64,000 nt of DNA from an uncultured Clostridia bacterium (GCA_945919375.1 CAMEJD010000003.1:41639-105638), one strand, 5' to 3'. Counted from the stretch's first letter, positions 9,182 to 20,343 are shown. The notes: a model not told the origin generated them from the letters alone. Made by a program: numbers and translations.

Positions 9182-11286
9182 AAGAAATTTTGTTTGTTGG
9201 GAATCCAAATGTTGGCAAAACCACACTTTTTAACACCCTTACATCTTCCAACGCAAAGACTGGAAATTTCCATGGTGTTACTGTTGATGAAAAAGTAAAA
9301 AAAGTTAATTTTTATGGCAAAGAATTTGAATGTGTTGACTTGCCGGGGATATATAGTATGACACCAAATTCTTATGAAGAAGAAGTTAGTATAAACTATA
9401 TTTTGTCACACAAAGATGCTAGTATTGTTGTTGTTTCTCAAAGTAATGCTTTGCAAAAGAATTTGCTTATTTTGTATGAATTATGTGAACTTGAAAGAGA
9501 CGTAATTCTATTTGTAAACAAAATGCCCAAAGGTGGGGTTTTTGATATAAAAAAACTTGAAAATAACCTTGGAATAAAATTAATTTTTGCAAATGCTAAA
9601 AATAAAAATGAAGTTGAGATTTTAAAAGAAAGTATTTTTAAAGATGAATTTAAAAGTAATAAAATAAATATAAAAATATGTCCAAATTTATTATATTTAA
9701 AAAATAAAATATCAAAAAATAATTTGTCACAAAATTTGCAAAACTTCTTTATTTATAAAGCATTCAGTGGCTCAAAGTATTATCAGAAAAAATTAAATAT
9801 AAAAGAAAATGATTTTTGTTTTAATGATGAAAATGATAATTTTTTACAAAATAATTTATTGGAAAAATATAATTATATTAGTAGCATTTTGCAAAAATCA
9901 AATTATGTTCAAAAACGGATTGTAGGTCAAAGTAAATTAGACAAAATATTTCTAAACAAATTTTTATGTTTGCCAATTTTTTTGCTTATAATGATTGGCG
10001 TTTTTTATCTAACATTTTTCTCACTTGGTGCATTTTTATCAAACTGTTTACGCTTTTTGTTTGTCGAAAAGTTGGGTTGGTTATGTGTTCAAAGTCTAAA
10101 AAATTGTTGTCAATTAACATGGCTTGTTGACTTGGTTGATGTTGGCATATTTGGCGGTGTGGGTACAATTATTTCGTTTTTACCGCAAGTTGTTTTGTTG
10201 TTTTTGGCATTAGATATTTTGGAGCAAAGTGGATACATTTCAAGGCTTGCATTTATGCTTGATGATACCCTAAAAAAAGTTGGACTTTCTGGAAAGAGTG
10301 TATATACACTTTTAATGGGTTTTGGTTGTGGCACATCTGCTTGTATGACAGCAAGAACAATGAGTGATAAAAATGCAAAAATAAAAACTGCAATGCTTGC
10401 ACCATTTATGAGTTGCAGTGCAAAACTTCCAGTCTATGCAGTAATTGGTGGGGCATTTTTTGGTGCGAACAATATCTGGATAATCGTTTGTTTATACATT
10501 TTGGGAATAGTTGTTGCACTTCTTTTGAGTTTATTCTTTGAAAGTACAACTCTAAAAAGTAATAACCAAACTTTTATTATGGAGTTTCCAGATTATCAAA
10601 AAGTTGGAATAAAACATATCTTTACAACAATTTTAAGCACAATAAAAACATTTTTGATAAGGATTGGTTCCTTGCTTCTTGTTTTATCTATTATCGTGTG
10701 GATTTTGGAAAACTTTAGTTTTGATTTATCCTATGTAAAACTTTCAAGCAAATCTAGTATGATAGAAACTTTGGGAAAGATAATATCCCCAATATTTGTT
10801 CCACTAGGCTTTTCTTCTTGGGGTATAACTTCGGCACTGCTTGCTGGTATTGTTGCAAAAGAAATTATAATTTCGTCAATTGCAATATTCAACAATGTTT
10901 CCTCTAATAATTCCAATTTTATGCAGTCTGTTTCTAATAGTTTAAAGTTAAGCACAAATGTTGTATATTTCACTCCAGCTAGTGCATTATCTTTTATGGT
11001 TTTTTGTTTGCTTTATACACCTTGTGTGTCAACAATGGCAGTCCTTGGCAAGGAAATTGGTAAAAAATGGACAATAATTTGCATTTTGATGCAGTTTGTT
11101 ATTGCGTATATAACTGCAATGATAACTTTTGGGTTATTTAATCTTATTGCATATCTTGGAATAGTTAATTCCTTGTTTTTAATATTGCTTATAATTTGTA
11201 TTGTTCATATTTTAAGAAAATTACTAAACAAAAAGAAAAGTAAAATAGTCAATGTTAAATGTATGGGTTGTAATAGATGTAAATAA
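9178..11286 (+). CDS. feoB: Ferrous iron transport protein B
   Basis: FVGNPNVGKTTLFNTLT G1 motif; VDLPGIYSM; GFGCGTSACMTARTM; LLAGIVAKEIIIS; ATGA overlap with feoA. Confidence 0.95.
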   Translation: MKEILFVGNPNVGKTTLFNTLTSSNAKTGNFHGVTVDEKVKKVNFYGKEFECVDLPGIYSMTPNSYEEEVSINYILSHKDASIVVVSQSNALQKNLLILYELCELERDVILFVNKMPKGGVFDIKKLENNLGIKLIFANAKNKNEVEILKESIFKDEFKSNKINIKICPNLLYLKNKISKNNLSQNLQNFFIYKAFSGSKYYQKKLNIKENDFCFNDENDNFLQNNLLEKYNYISSILQKSNYVQKRIVGQSKLDKIFLNKFLCLPIFLLIMIGVFYLTFFSLGAFLSNCLRFLFVEKLGWLCVQSLKNCCQLTWLVDLVDVGIFGGVGTIISFLPQVVLLFLALDILEQSGYISRLAFMLDDTLKKVGLSGKSVYTLLMGFGCGTSACMTARTMSDKNAKIKTAMLAPFMSCSAKLPVYAVIGGAFFGANNIWIIVCLYILGIVVALLLSLFFESTTLKSNNQTFIMEFPDYQKVGIKHIFTTILSTIKTFLIRIGSLLLVLSIIVWILENFSFDLSYVKLSSKSSMIETLGKIISPIFVPLGFSSWGITSALLAGIVAKEIIISSIAIFNNVSSNNSNFMQSVSNSLKLSTNVVYFTPASALSFMVFCLLYTPCVSTMAVLGKEIGKKWTIICILMQFVIAYITAMITFGLFNLIAYLGIVNSLFLILLIICIVHILRKLLNKKKSKIVNVKCMGCNRCK

Positions 11287-11326
11287 TTTTTTGCTTTTTG
11301 CAAAGACTATGCAAAGTAGGTGAATT

Positions 11327-11938
11327 ATGAATTTTTATTTTGTTTTAAACGGCTGTCTATTCTTTTTAATTTTATTTGGAGTCTTTGAACATTTGTTAAA
11401 ATTTTACAATATCAATAAATGGTTTGCTTGTCTATTTGTATTCTTGTCTTGCGTGTTTAATATGCTCCAAAGTTTTCAAATATTTGGAATAATGATAAAC
11501 CTAAATTTTGTTTTATATACATTTACTTTCTTTGTATGTTTGTTCAAGTTAAAAGGCTTTAAAAATTACTTTAAAATGATTTTTGTCTCACTTATAATTG
11601 TTGCAGTACTTATGTGTTATAGTGCTTTTGATTTTGCCGATTTTGAATATAGTTTTGTTGGAATCTATGTTTATGTTGCCATAATTGCGGGATTTGTTCT
11701 TTCATTTATTTTGCCAAATCTAAAAACAACTTTTTGTGGAACAATGCTTGGTGGTGTAATCTACGATTTAATTTATTGGAAGTTCTTTAATGGACTTGAT
11801 AGCGAAATGTTCACTCTTTTGCAAATAAGCACATTGACATTTGTTTTTGTCACTATTTGTAGTTATTGTATGAGCAATTATTTTGTCTGGCTTTCAAAAA
11901 CATATAGAAATAAGAAAAAACAAGAAACTACAAACTAA
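11327..11938 (+). CDS. Uncharacterized multi-TM membrane protein
   Basis: Hydrophobic 203-aa ORF with RBS, upstream of der. Confidence 0.65.
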   Translation: MNFYFVLNGCLFFLILFGVFEHLLKFYNINKWFACLFVFLSCVFNMLQSFQIFGIMINLNFVLYTFTFFVCLFKLKGFKNYFKMIFVSLIIVAVLMCYSAFDFADFEYSFVGIYVYVAIIAGFVLSFILPNLKTTFCGTMLGGVIYDLIYWKFFNGLDSEMFTLLQISTLTFVFVTICSYCMSNYFVWLSKTYRNKKKQETTN

Positions 11939-12002
11939 AACCAAAAATCTATTGTCTATTTTGCCTAAATATGATATTATTTTTGCTATATAGGAGAAAA
12001 AA

Positions 12003-13322
12003 ATGGCAAAACCTTTAGTTGCAATAGTAGGAAGACCAAATGTTGGCAAAAGTACATTTTTTAATAAGATTTGCGGGAAAAGAATTAGTATAGTTGATGA
12101 CACACCGGGTGTAACTAGAGATAGGATATACGGCGATGCAGAATGGTGTGGTCATGAATTCCGTTTGGTTGACACAGGTGGAATTGACCCCAGCAGTGAT
12201 GATGTTTTCCAAACAAATATATGTGAGCAAGCAAAAATTGCAATCGACCTTGCCCAAGTTATTGTTTTTATTGTTGATGGACGAGATGGATTGACCCAAA
12301 AAGACCACGAAGTTGCAGATATGCTTCGTAAATGCAATAAACAAATTGTTTTGGTTGTAAACAAACTTGATAATTTTGAAGTTGAAAACTCTTACGAATT
12401 TTATGAATTAGGGTTGGGAGAGCCATTCCCAATTTCTTGCGAACAAGCGAAAGGTCTTGGCGAAGTCCTTGACGAAATTGTAAAGAACTTTGACAAATTT
12501 GAAACAAATGAAGAACCTGACAGCATAAAAATAGCAATTGTGGGCAGACCAAATGTTGGAAAAAGCAGTATTACTAACAGAATACTTGGTTTTGATAGAG
12601 TTGTTGTAAGCGATGTTGCAGGGACAACTCGTGATGCCATTGAAACTGATTTTGTTTACAACAAGCAAAAATATACACTTATTGATACTGCCGGGCTAAG
12701 AAGAACAAGGAGTTATGAAAAAGAAAGTGTTGAAGGTTACAGTGTTATTAGAACAATGGAAGCAATTGAAAGAGCAGATGTTGTTTTAATCGTCTTTAAT
12801 TCAACCGAAGAAATATCGGAGCAAGATGTAAGAATTGCTGGTTTTGTTCATGAAGCAGGCAAACCAAGTGTTGTTGTTATGAATAAATGGGACTTGGTTG
12901 AAAAAGATGGACATACAATAAACATATATCAAGACAAATTAAAAGACAGTTTGTCATTTATGGACTACTTTAAATCGGTTTATGTTTCGGCACTAACAGG
13001 GCAAAGATTGACAAATGTTATTGATATGGCAAAACAAAGTTATGATAATGCTTCAAAGAGAATAAAAACTGGAATACTTAACGAACTGTTAAGTCAAGCA
13101 ATTTTGTCAAACGAACCACCATATAGAAATGGTAGAAGACTAAAAATTTCATATATAACTCAATTCAAATCAAACCCACCAACTTTTATTTTGTTCTGCA
13201 ATGATGCGTCACTTATGCATTTTTCATACCTAAGATATCTTGAAAATAGATTTCGTGAAGCAGTTGATTTTTCGGGGACACCAATAAGGTTTGTAACAAG
13301 GTCAAAAGGAGATAAAGAGTAA
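12003..13322 (+). CDS. der: Ribosome biogenesis GTPase Der (EngA)
   Basis: Two tandem G-domains GRPNVGKSTFFNKICG and GRPNVGKSSITNRILG. Confidence 0.97.
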   Translation: MAKPLVAIVGRPNVGKSTFFNKICGKRISIVDDTPGVTRDRIYGDAEWCGHEFRLVDTGGIDPSSDDVFQTNICEQAKIAIDLAQVIVFIVDGRDGLTQKDHEVADMLRKCNKQIVLVVNKLDNFEVENSYEFYELGLGEPFPISCEQAKGLGEVLDEIVKNFDKFETNEEPDSIKIAIVGRPNVGKSSITNRILGFDRVVVSDVAGTTRDAIETDFVYNKQKYTLIDTAGLRRTRSYEKESVEGYSVIRTMEAIERADVVLIVFNSTEEISEQDVRIAGFVHEAGKPSVVVMNKWDLVEKDGHTINIYQDKLKDSLSFMDYFKSVYVSALTGQRLTNVIDMAKQSYDNASKRIKTGILNELLSQAILSNEPPYRNGRRLKISYITQFKSNPPTFILFCNDASLMHFSYLRYLENRFREAVDFSGTPIRFVTRSKGDKE

Positions 13323-14065
13323 TGCCATTTTATTACTATATCATTCTATGCCTAACTGGCTATCTTATGGGAAATGTTAGTTTTGCAAAAATTATTTCAA
13401 AACTAAAGCATGACGATATAACAAAACATGGAAGTGGTAATCCAGGTTCAATGAATATGCTACGTACCTTTGGGCTAAAAATGGGGCTTTTGACTTTGTT
13501 CCTTGATGCACTTAAAGGGGCAATACCTGCATTGCTTGGATTTTTTATGTTTGGCGGATATTCTTCTGGTGAACTTGCATATATAGGACTATATGCAGGT
13601 GGCATAAGTGCAGTTGTTGGGCATTGCTTTCCAATTGCCTCAAACTTTAAAGGGGGAAAGGGTGTTGCAACGACATTAGGTGTTTTTGCAGTCGCTGAAC
13701 CATATATTGCACTTGGTGCATTTATTGTATGTTTTTTGTATCTTGTAATTTTTGATTATGGTGCAATTGCTTCATTTATTTTTATTACAGCATTAACATT
13801 GTATGAGGGATATAGATTCCATTCAAACCTTACAATTTCAATTATGTTGTTTGTTGTTTATGTTTTGATTTTTTATATGCATAGAAAGAATATAACAAGA
13901 CTTTTAATTGGCAAAGAGAATAAAGTTAATTTAAAAGATAAATTAAAGAAAATTGGTAAGAAAAAACATGTTGTTACTGATGGCGAACAAGTGCAAACAA
14001 GAAAGGAAAGAAGAAAAGAGAAAAAAGAACAAAAGAAACAAGAAATAAAAAGAGAAATCGGTTAA
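13322..14065 (+). CDS. plsY: Glycerol-3-phosphate acyltransferase PlsY, with charged C-terminal extension
   Basis: GSGNPGSMNMLRTFG, GHCFPIASNFKGGKGVATTLGV; follows der. Confidence 0.93.
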   Translation: MPFYYYIILCLTGYLMGNVSFAKIISKLKHDDITKHGSGNPGSMNMLRTFGLKMGLLTLFLDALKGAIPALLGFFMFGGYSSGELAYIGLYAGGISAVVGHCFPIASNFKGGKGVATTLGVFAVAEPYIALGAFIVCFLYLVIFDYGAIASFIFITALTLYEGYRFHSNLTISIMLFVVYVLIFYMHRKNITRLLIGKENKVNLKDKLKKIGKKKHVVTDGEQVQTRKERRKEKKEQKKQEIKREIG

Positions 14066-14192
14066 TGGTTTTTCTTTTTTTTATGCCATTACTGTCACTT
14101 AATATAAACATTCTTTATTAGTAAGGGAGAAATCTTAACAATTTTTGATAAACCATTTTTTAATTAACTATAATTGTGATATAGTATAAGAT

Positions 14193-16388
14193 ATGAGAAT
14201 TGCAGAAGTAATTGTCGATATATCAACAAGCAGTATAGACAAAGTTTTTGATTATGAATGTAATGAAAATATAAAAGTAGGACAAAGAGTTTTTGTTCCT
14301 TTTGGCAAGCAAACAATTCAAGGCTTTGTTATTAACATAAAAGATAACACAAATTTTGATTTGGGTAAGTTGAAAAAGGTTATTTCCAGCATTGAAGAAG
14401 AAATTGTAATTTTGCCGGAATTGGTTGACCTTATGAAAGATATGCAAAAAAAATTCCATTTGCGGATGGTTGATATTTTAAGACTTTTTATTCCAAGCGA
14501 AATGCGAACAAGCAAAGTAAGACCGCTTTTTGAAACTTATGTTCGCCTTAATGACAAAATTAGTTATGAAGATTACAAAAAAACGATTAGAAAAAATGCA
14601 AAAAATCAATTGGAACTTTTGGATGTGTTAGATGTCAACAAGAAATACAGTAAGACAATTCTTTGTGAAAAATATTCAAGGTCAGCAGTTCAAAAATTGA
14701 TTCAAGACAATATTCTTGTTGAAAGTGAAGAAGAAAAAAAGCGAGCGCCAAGTTATATAAAAACTCAAAAAGTTACATTTGAGCATACCCCACTTCAAAA
14801 AAGAGCAATAGATACAATTCTTTCGGGCAATGAAACGTATCTTTTGTTTGGTGTAACTGGCAGTGGGAAAACTGAAGTATATATGAGTGTTATTGAAGAA
14901 AAAATAAAACAGGGAAAAACTGCAATTATGCTTGTTCCTGAAATTTCATTAACACCGCAAGTTTTGGCAAACTTTAAGGCAAGATTTGGAGAAGAAGTTG
15001 CAATACTTCATAGCGGGCTTAGTGTTGGCGAAAGATTTGATGAGTGGCGAAGAATACTTTGTGGTGAGGCAAAAATAGTTGTCGGAGCAAGGTCTGCAAT
15101 TTTTGCTCCAATAAAAAATGTTGGTGTTATTATTGTTGATGAAGAGCATGAAACAAGTTATATCTCGGAATCAAATCCAAGATACAATTCTATTGATGTT
15201 GCAAAATTTAGAAAAAATTATAACAATTGTCCGCTTGTTCTTGCAAGTGCAACGCCAAGTATTGCATCTTACAATAAAGCACTTTTGGGAGAATATAAAC
15301 TTGTTGAATTGCCTGAAAGGGTAAATGGGATGCCTATGCCAAAAATTCAAATTGTGGATATGCTTTCGGAGATAAGAAATGGCAATACAACAATTTTTTC
15401 AAGAGTACTTAGGGACGAACTTGAAAAGTGTGTTAAAGACAAAAAACAAGCAATGTTATTTGTCAATCGTAGGGGATATTCTTCATTTTTAAGATGCACG
15501 GATTGTGGCTATGTTGCAAAATGTAGCGATTGCGATGTAACGCTTGTTTATCACAAGGAAGAACAAAAACTCAAATGTCATTATTGTGGTAAAAGATATA
15601 GAGTGCTCACAAAATGTCCAGAGTGTGGAAGCAGTGCAATAAGAGAAGGTGCAGTTGGAACGGAGCAAGTTGTTAGTATGCTAAAAGAGTTATACCCAAA
15701 TGTGGAAATACTTAGAATGGATAACGATACAACTCGGACAAAAAATGCATATCAAGAAATATTAACAAAATTTGGGAAAACAAAGCCTGCATTTTTGGTT
15801 GGAACTCAAATGATTGCAAAAGGTCACGATTTTGCCGATGTGACAGTCGTTGGAATTGTCGATGCAGACCAAAGTTTGTATCATAGTGATTATAGAAGCA
15901 CCGAAAAAACATTTGAACTAATTACACAAATGAGTGGTCGTGCAGGTAGAGCAAAAAGTGAAGGCAAAGTAATTCTTCAAACTTATGTTCCAAGACATTA
16001 TGCATATAGATTTATTGCGAACTATGATTACAAAAGTTTTTTTGAAAAAGAACTAAATATAAGAAAGGCAACAAACTTTCCACCTTTTACAAAGATAATA
16101 AGGTTGCTATTTACTGGGGATAATGAAGAAATTGTAAGAGAATATACAAAATTGTGTTATAGCAAAGTCAAAGAACTTATGAACAACAATTTGCAAGATT
16201 TTGTATATCTTGATGCAATGAAAAGTCCTATTTCAAAAATTAAGAAAAAAATTCGTTATCAAATTCTTATGCGAATAAAAGAAAAAAATTGTGATAATAT
16301 TGTTGAAAAAATATACGAAATATGCGATAATATTGAGCAGAACAAAGTTAGTTTATTTGTGGAAATTGACCCACAAAACTTAAGTTAA
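14193..16388 (+). CDS. priA: Primosomal protein N' (PriA helicase)
   Basis: LLFGVTGSGKTEVYM; VDEEHETSYISE; Cys clusters CTDCGYVAKCSDCDVTLVYH, CHYCG, CPECG. Confidence 0.97.
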   Translation: MRIAEVIVDISTSSIDKVFDYECNENIKVGQRVFVPFGKQTIQGFVINIKDNTNFDLGKLKKVISSIEEEIVILPELVDLMKDMQKKFHLRMVDILRLFIPSEMRTSKVRPLFETYVRLNDKISYEDYKKTIRKNAKNQLELLDVLDVNKKYSKTILCEKYSRSAVQKLIQDNILVESEEEKKRAPSYIKTQKVTFEHTPLQKRAIDTILSGNETYLLFGVTGSGKTEVYMSVIEEKIKQGKTAIMLVPEISLTPQVLANFKARFGEEVAILHSGLSVGERFDEWRRILCGEAKIVVGARSAIFAPIKNVGVIIVDEEHETSYISESNPRYNSIDVAKFRKNYNNCPLVLASATPSIASYNKALLGEYKLVELPERVNGMPMPKIQIVDMLSEIRNGNTTIFSRVLRDELEKCVKDKKQAMLFVNRRGYSSFLRCTDCGYVAKCSDCDVTLVYHKEEQKLKCHYCGKRYRVLTKCPECGSSAIREGAVGTEQVVSMLKELYPNVEILRMDNDTTRTKNAYQEILTKFGKTKPAFLVGTQMIAKGHDFADVTVVGIVDADQSLYHSDYRSTEKTFELITQMSGRAGRAKSEGKVILQTYVPRHYAYRFIANYDYKSFFEKELNIRKATNFPPFTKIIRLLFTGDNEEIVREYTKLCYSKVKELMNNNLQDFVYLDAMKSPISKIKKKIRYQILMRIKEKNCDNIVEKIYEICDNIEQNKVSLFVEIDPQNLS

Positions 16389-16400
16389 AAGGAGAAAAAA

Positions 16401-16850
16401 ATGGCATTAAGAGAAGTTGTGCAAGTAGGGAATGATGTTTTAAGAAAAGTGTCAAAACCTGTCACTGTGTTTGATAGTAAATTGGAAGATTTGATTGATG
16501 ATATGTGGGAAACTATGTATGCAAACAATGGAATGGGATTTGCTGCCCCACAAGTTGGGGTATTAAAGCGAGTTGTTGTTATGGATGTTAATGGAATGAA
16601 GTTGGAGTTAATTAACCCCGAAATTATTGCATCATCCGGCAGTGATATTGAGCAAGAAGGTTGCCTTAGTTGTGGCAAAATTAAAGGAAGGGTTGAAAGA
16701 CCTATGAATGTGACAGTAAAGGCACAAGATAGATATGGCTATCATTTTACTATTAGTGGTGAAAAGTATTTGGCAAGATGTTTGTGTCATGAAATTGATC
16801 ACTTGAATGGAATACTTTTTATTGACAAAATGACAAAATATAACAAATAG
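16401..16850 (+). CDS. def: Peptide deformylase
   Basis: GMGFAAPQVG, EQEGCLSC, CHEIDHLNGILFIDK. Confidence 0.96.
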   Translation: MALREVVQVGNDVLRKVSKPVTVFDSKLEDLIDDMWETMYANNGMGFAAPQVGVLKRVVVMDVNGMKLELINPEIIASSGSDIEQEGCLSCGKIKGRVERPMNVTVKAQDRYGYHFTISGEKYLARCLCHEIDHLNGILFIDKMTKYNK

Positions 16851-16857
16851 GAGATTT

Positions 16858-17790
16858 ATGAAAGTAATTTTTTTAGGAACGCCAGACTTTGCAAAGGTCT
16901 GTTTGGATGTGCTAATTCACTCAAAACATAAAGTGGTCGCTGTTGTGTGTCAAGAAGACAAACCAAGTGGAAGGGGTAACAAACTCAAAGCTCCGCCAAC
17001 AAAAATTTTGGCACAAGAATATGGCATACCTGTTTATCAATTCCACAAAATAAGAACAGATGGAGTTGATATACTAAAAAGTCTTGATGCCGATATAATG
17101 GTAACAAGTGCATATGGTCAAATTTTAAGTCAAGAGATAATTGATATTTGCCCGCATAAGATTATAAATGTGCATGGCTCTTTGCTCCCAAAGTATCGTG
17201 GTGCAAGCCCTATTCAAACTGCAATACTAAATGGCGAAACAAAAACTGGCGTAACAATTATGCAAACAGAGATAGGTATAGATACAGGAGCAATGCTTGA
17301 AAGCAAATCTATTGAAATTTTACCAAATGACACCTATGGAACTCTTTCTGAAAAATTATCCTATGTTGGAGCTGAATTGCTTATTGACGCACTTGATAAA
17401 ATTGAGAGTGGGACAGATGTTTGGACAATGCAAGACGATAGTAAGGCAACATACACAAAGATGATAAAACCTGAACAAGAGTTCTTGGATTTTTCGGACA
17501 CAATGGAAAACCTCGTAAACAAAGTTAGGGCGTACAATCCAAACCCTGTTGCAAAGTTGAAAGTTAATGGTGAGCAATTTAAAGTTTTTGAACTAAAACG
17601 GTTTGAAGGAATAAAATGTGACACTGATGGCGAAGTTATTGAAGCATCGCCAAAGAAAGGACTTGTTATTTCATGCAAAGATGGGGCTGTTGAAGTCGTT
17701 GAGTTGCAAGCACCATCATCAAAGAGAATGCTTGCAAAAAGTTATCTAAACGGGAGGAAAATTGAAGTAGGAAAAATTGTAAATGCTTAA
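16858..17790 (+). CDS. fmt: Methionyl-tRNA formyltransferase
   Basis: MKVIFLGTPDFAKVCLDVL; NVHGSLLPKYRGASPIQTAILNGE. Confidence 0.97.
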   Translation: MKVIFLGTPDFAKVCLDVLIHSKHKVVAVVCQEDKPSGRGNKLKAPPTKILAQEYGIPVYQFHKIRTDGVDILKSLDADIMVTSAYGQILSQEIIDICPHKIINVHGSLLPKYRGASPIQTAILNGETKTGVTIMQTEIGIDTGAMLESKSIEILPNDTYGTLSEKLSYVGAELLIDALDKIESGTDVWTMQDDSKATYTKMIKPEQEFLDFSDTMENLVNKVRAYNPNPVAKLKVNGEQFKVFELKRFEGIKCDTDGEVIEASPKKGLVISCKDGAVEVVELQAPSSKRMLAKSYLNGRKIEVGKIVNA

Positions 17791-18829
17791 TTTGTTAGAT
17801 TATAGTTTTGAAGAAATTGAAAAGTTGGTTCAAGATTTGGGCGAAAAGAAGTTTCGTGCAAGTCAACTTTATTCCGCCTTGTATTCATATAAAAATAGTA
17901 ATGAAATATCAAATTTATCAAATGATTTTTTGCAAAAATTGAGTGAAACATATAATTTTTGTCCAATACGAATATACAAAAAATTTGAAGGAAAAGATGG
18001 AACAATAAAGTTTATATACAAATTGTATGATGGGAATCTCATTGAAGGTGTTTTAATGTCATATAAATATGGCAACACGCTTTGCGTTTCAACTCAAATT
18101 GGGTGCAGAATGGGATGCAAGTTTTGTGCGTCAACATTAAATGGACTTATTAGGAATTTGACCGCAGGCGAGATATTGGCACAAGTTTTATGCGTAAATC
18201 GTGAACTTGGTGGTGGGTTAAAAGACAAGAGAAAAATTACAAATATTGTGCTTATGGGAAGTGGTGAACCACTTGATAATTATGATAATGTTGTAAAGTT
18301 CTTGAAATTAGTTTCAGATGAAAAAGGAATAAATATAAGCCAAAGAAATATTTCGCTGTCAACTTGTGGATTAGTTCCAGAAATAAAAAAACTTGCCGAT
18401 GAGAATTTGCAAATTACACTTACAATTTCTTTGCATGCTCCAAATGATGAATTAAGGCAAAAAACAATGCCAATTGCAAACAAATATTCTATAAAAGAAA
18501 TACTTGATGCTGTGAGATATTACTTTAACAAAACAAAAAGGAGAATAGTTTTTGAATATGCTCTAATTGACGGAGTAAATGATACTTTTGAATGTGCTGA
18601 CGAATTGTCGCATCTTTTAAAAGGTTTAAGTTGTCATGTGAACTTGATTCCACTTAATGAAGTAAAAGAAAGAGGACTTGTTGGGACAAATAGAAAAAGG
18701 GCATATGCCTTTATGGATAGGCTAGAAAAACATAATGTGTCTGCAACTGTAAGACGAACAATGGGAGAAGATATCGAGGGGGCATGTGGGCAACTTCGTG
18801 CAAAAATAATAAAGGAAGAGAATGAATAG
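17783..18829 (+). CDS. rlmN: 23S rRNA (adenine2503-C2)-methyltransferase RlmN
   Basis: Radical SAM CRMGCKFCAST; SLHAPNDELRQKTMPI; TVRRTMGEDIEGACGQL. Confidence 0.96.
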   Translation: MLNLLDYSFEEIEKLVQDLGEKKFRASQLYSALYSYKNSNEISNLSNDFLQKLSETYNFCPIRIYKKFEGKDGTIKFIYKLYDGNLIEGVLMSYKYGNTLCVSTQIGCRMGCKFCASTLNGLIRNLTAGEILAQVLCVNRELGGGLKDKRKITNIVLMGSGEPLDNYDNVVKFLKLVSDEKGINISQRNISLSTCGLVPEIKKLADENLQITLTISLHAPNDELRQKTMPIANKYSIKEILDAVRYYFNKTKRRIVFEYALIDGVNDTFECADELSHLLKGLSCHVNLIPLNEVKERGLVGTNRKRAYAFMDRLEKHNVSATVRRTMGEDIEGACGQLRAKIIKEENE

Positions 18830-19694
18830 AGAAGGTGTTGTTGTAAAAAAACTCGCAAATGATTTTTGGGTAAAGTGCAATAATAATATTTTTGTTTGTA
18901 AGCCAAGGGGGACACTTAAGTCTTCTGGTATTTTTGTTGGCGACAACGTTTCAATAACAATTGATAATACAAACACTATTGACAAAATTTTTGAGAGAAA
19001 AAATCTTTTAATTCGCCCACCACTTGCAAACCTTGACCAACTTATAATTGTTATTTCCCCAATCCCAAAGCCAGATTTTATGATTGTTGATAAGTTGATT
19101 TTATTTTGTTATTCACATGGTATAAAACCAGTTTTGGTGGTTAACAAACAGGACTTATCTTGTGAATTAAATAACTATGTATTAAGTAACTATTCAACAT
19201 TTATTGAAACATTGTTTGTAAGTGCAAAAACAAGTGAGAACCTGGCACTTTTGACCAGTGTTTTAAAAGGTCGATTATCGGCATTCGCAGGGCAATCTGC
19301 AGTTGGGAAAAGTGCACTTATTAATTCGTTATTCCAAGATAAAAATGTAATAGAAGGTGAACTTAGCAAAAAAATAAATAGGGGGAAAAACACAACAAGG
19401 CATTGTGAAATATTTTATAATAAAGACTTTATGATTGCCGACACTGCAGGTTTTACTTCTTTGGATGAAAATTTGCTTTTAATTCCTTATTATGAATTGG
19501 CATTCTATTACCCAGATTACAATAAGTATAAGCATGAGTGTAGGTACTCTAGTTGTGCTCATTACAACGAACCTGAAAAAGATTGCAAAATAAAACAACT
19601 TGTAAAAGTTGATAAACTTGACCAAGAGAGATATAATAGATATAGAAGATTATACGAAAGTTTGGAACAAAGGTGGGTAAAAACACATGGATAG
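18822..19694 (+). CDS. rsgA: Ribosome small subunit-dependent GTPase A
   Basis: Circularly permuted GTPase: FAGQSAVGKSALINSL, ADTAGF, C-terminal zinc knuckle. Confidence 0.95.
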   Translation: MNREGVVVKKLANDFWVKCNNNIFVCKPRGTLKSSGIFVGDNVSITIDNTNTIDKIFERKNLLIRPPLANLDQLIIVISPIPKPDFMIVDKLILFCYSHGIKPVLVVNKQDLSCELNNYVLSNYSTFIETLFVSAKTSENLALLTSVLKGRLSAFAGQSAVGKSALINSLFQDKNVIEGELSKKINRGKNTTRHCEIFYNKDFMIADTAGFTSLDENLLLIPYYELAFYYPDYNKYKHECRYSSCAHYNEPEKDCKIKQLVKVDKLDQERYNRYRRLYESLEQRWVKTHG

Positions 19695-20343
19695 ATTATA
19701 TGTTGCTCCATCAACTGACCCAATTAAGTCAATTATTGGAATAATAAAATATGCAAAGCAAGTCGAAGACTTTGCAGACTTTTTGCATTGTGATATTATG
19801 GATGGCAAGTTTGTGCCAAATAAGACGTATTCATATGTTGCACTAAAGGATATAAAGTCAAATACATTGCTTCCTATTGATGCACATCTTATGATTGAAA
19901 AACCAACGAAATTTATTGATAAATTTATAAAAGCCGGTGCAAATATTATAACAGTGCACTATGAATGTTATAAAAATAAAAAACAACTCATAAAGGATTT
20001 GCAATACATACATAATAGTGGGAAATTGAGTGGATTAAGTATAAAACCCTTAACAAATGTAACAGAAATTTTAGATTTGCTTGCTTATTGTGATTTGGTA
20101 CTTGTTATGAGTGTTGAACCTGGGAAAAGCGGTCAAAAATTTTTGGAGAATGCCTATGGTAAGGTTAGTGCATTAAAAAAAATAAAAGATGATAATAATG
20201 CTCATTTTAAGATTGAAGTCGATGGGGGAGTTAATCCAGAAATTGCACAAAAATTAAAGGCACTTGGTGCAAATATTGTTGTTAGTGGAAACTACGTTTT
20301 TCAAAATGAAAATAGAGAAAATGCAATCAATCTTTTAAGATAA
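19687..20343 (+). CDS. rpe: Ribulose-phosphate 3-epimerase
   Basis: LHCDIMDGKFVPN; DAHLMIEKP; VMSVEPGKSGQKF; EVDGGVNPE. Confidence 0.94.
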   Translation: MDRLYVAPSTDPIKSIIGIIKYAKQVEDFADFLHCDIMDGKFVPNKTYSYVALKDIKSNTLLPIDAHLMIEKPTKFIDKFIKAGANIITVHYECYKNKKQLIKDLQYIHNSGKLSGLSIKPLTNVTEILDLLAYCDLVLVMSVEPGKSGQKFLENAYGKVSALKKIKDDNNAHFKIEVDGGVNPEIAQKLKALGANIVVSGNYVFQNENRENAINLLR

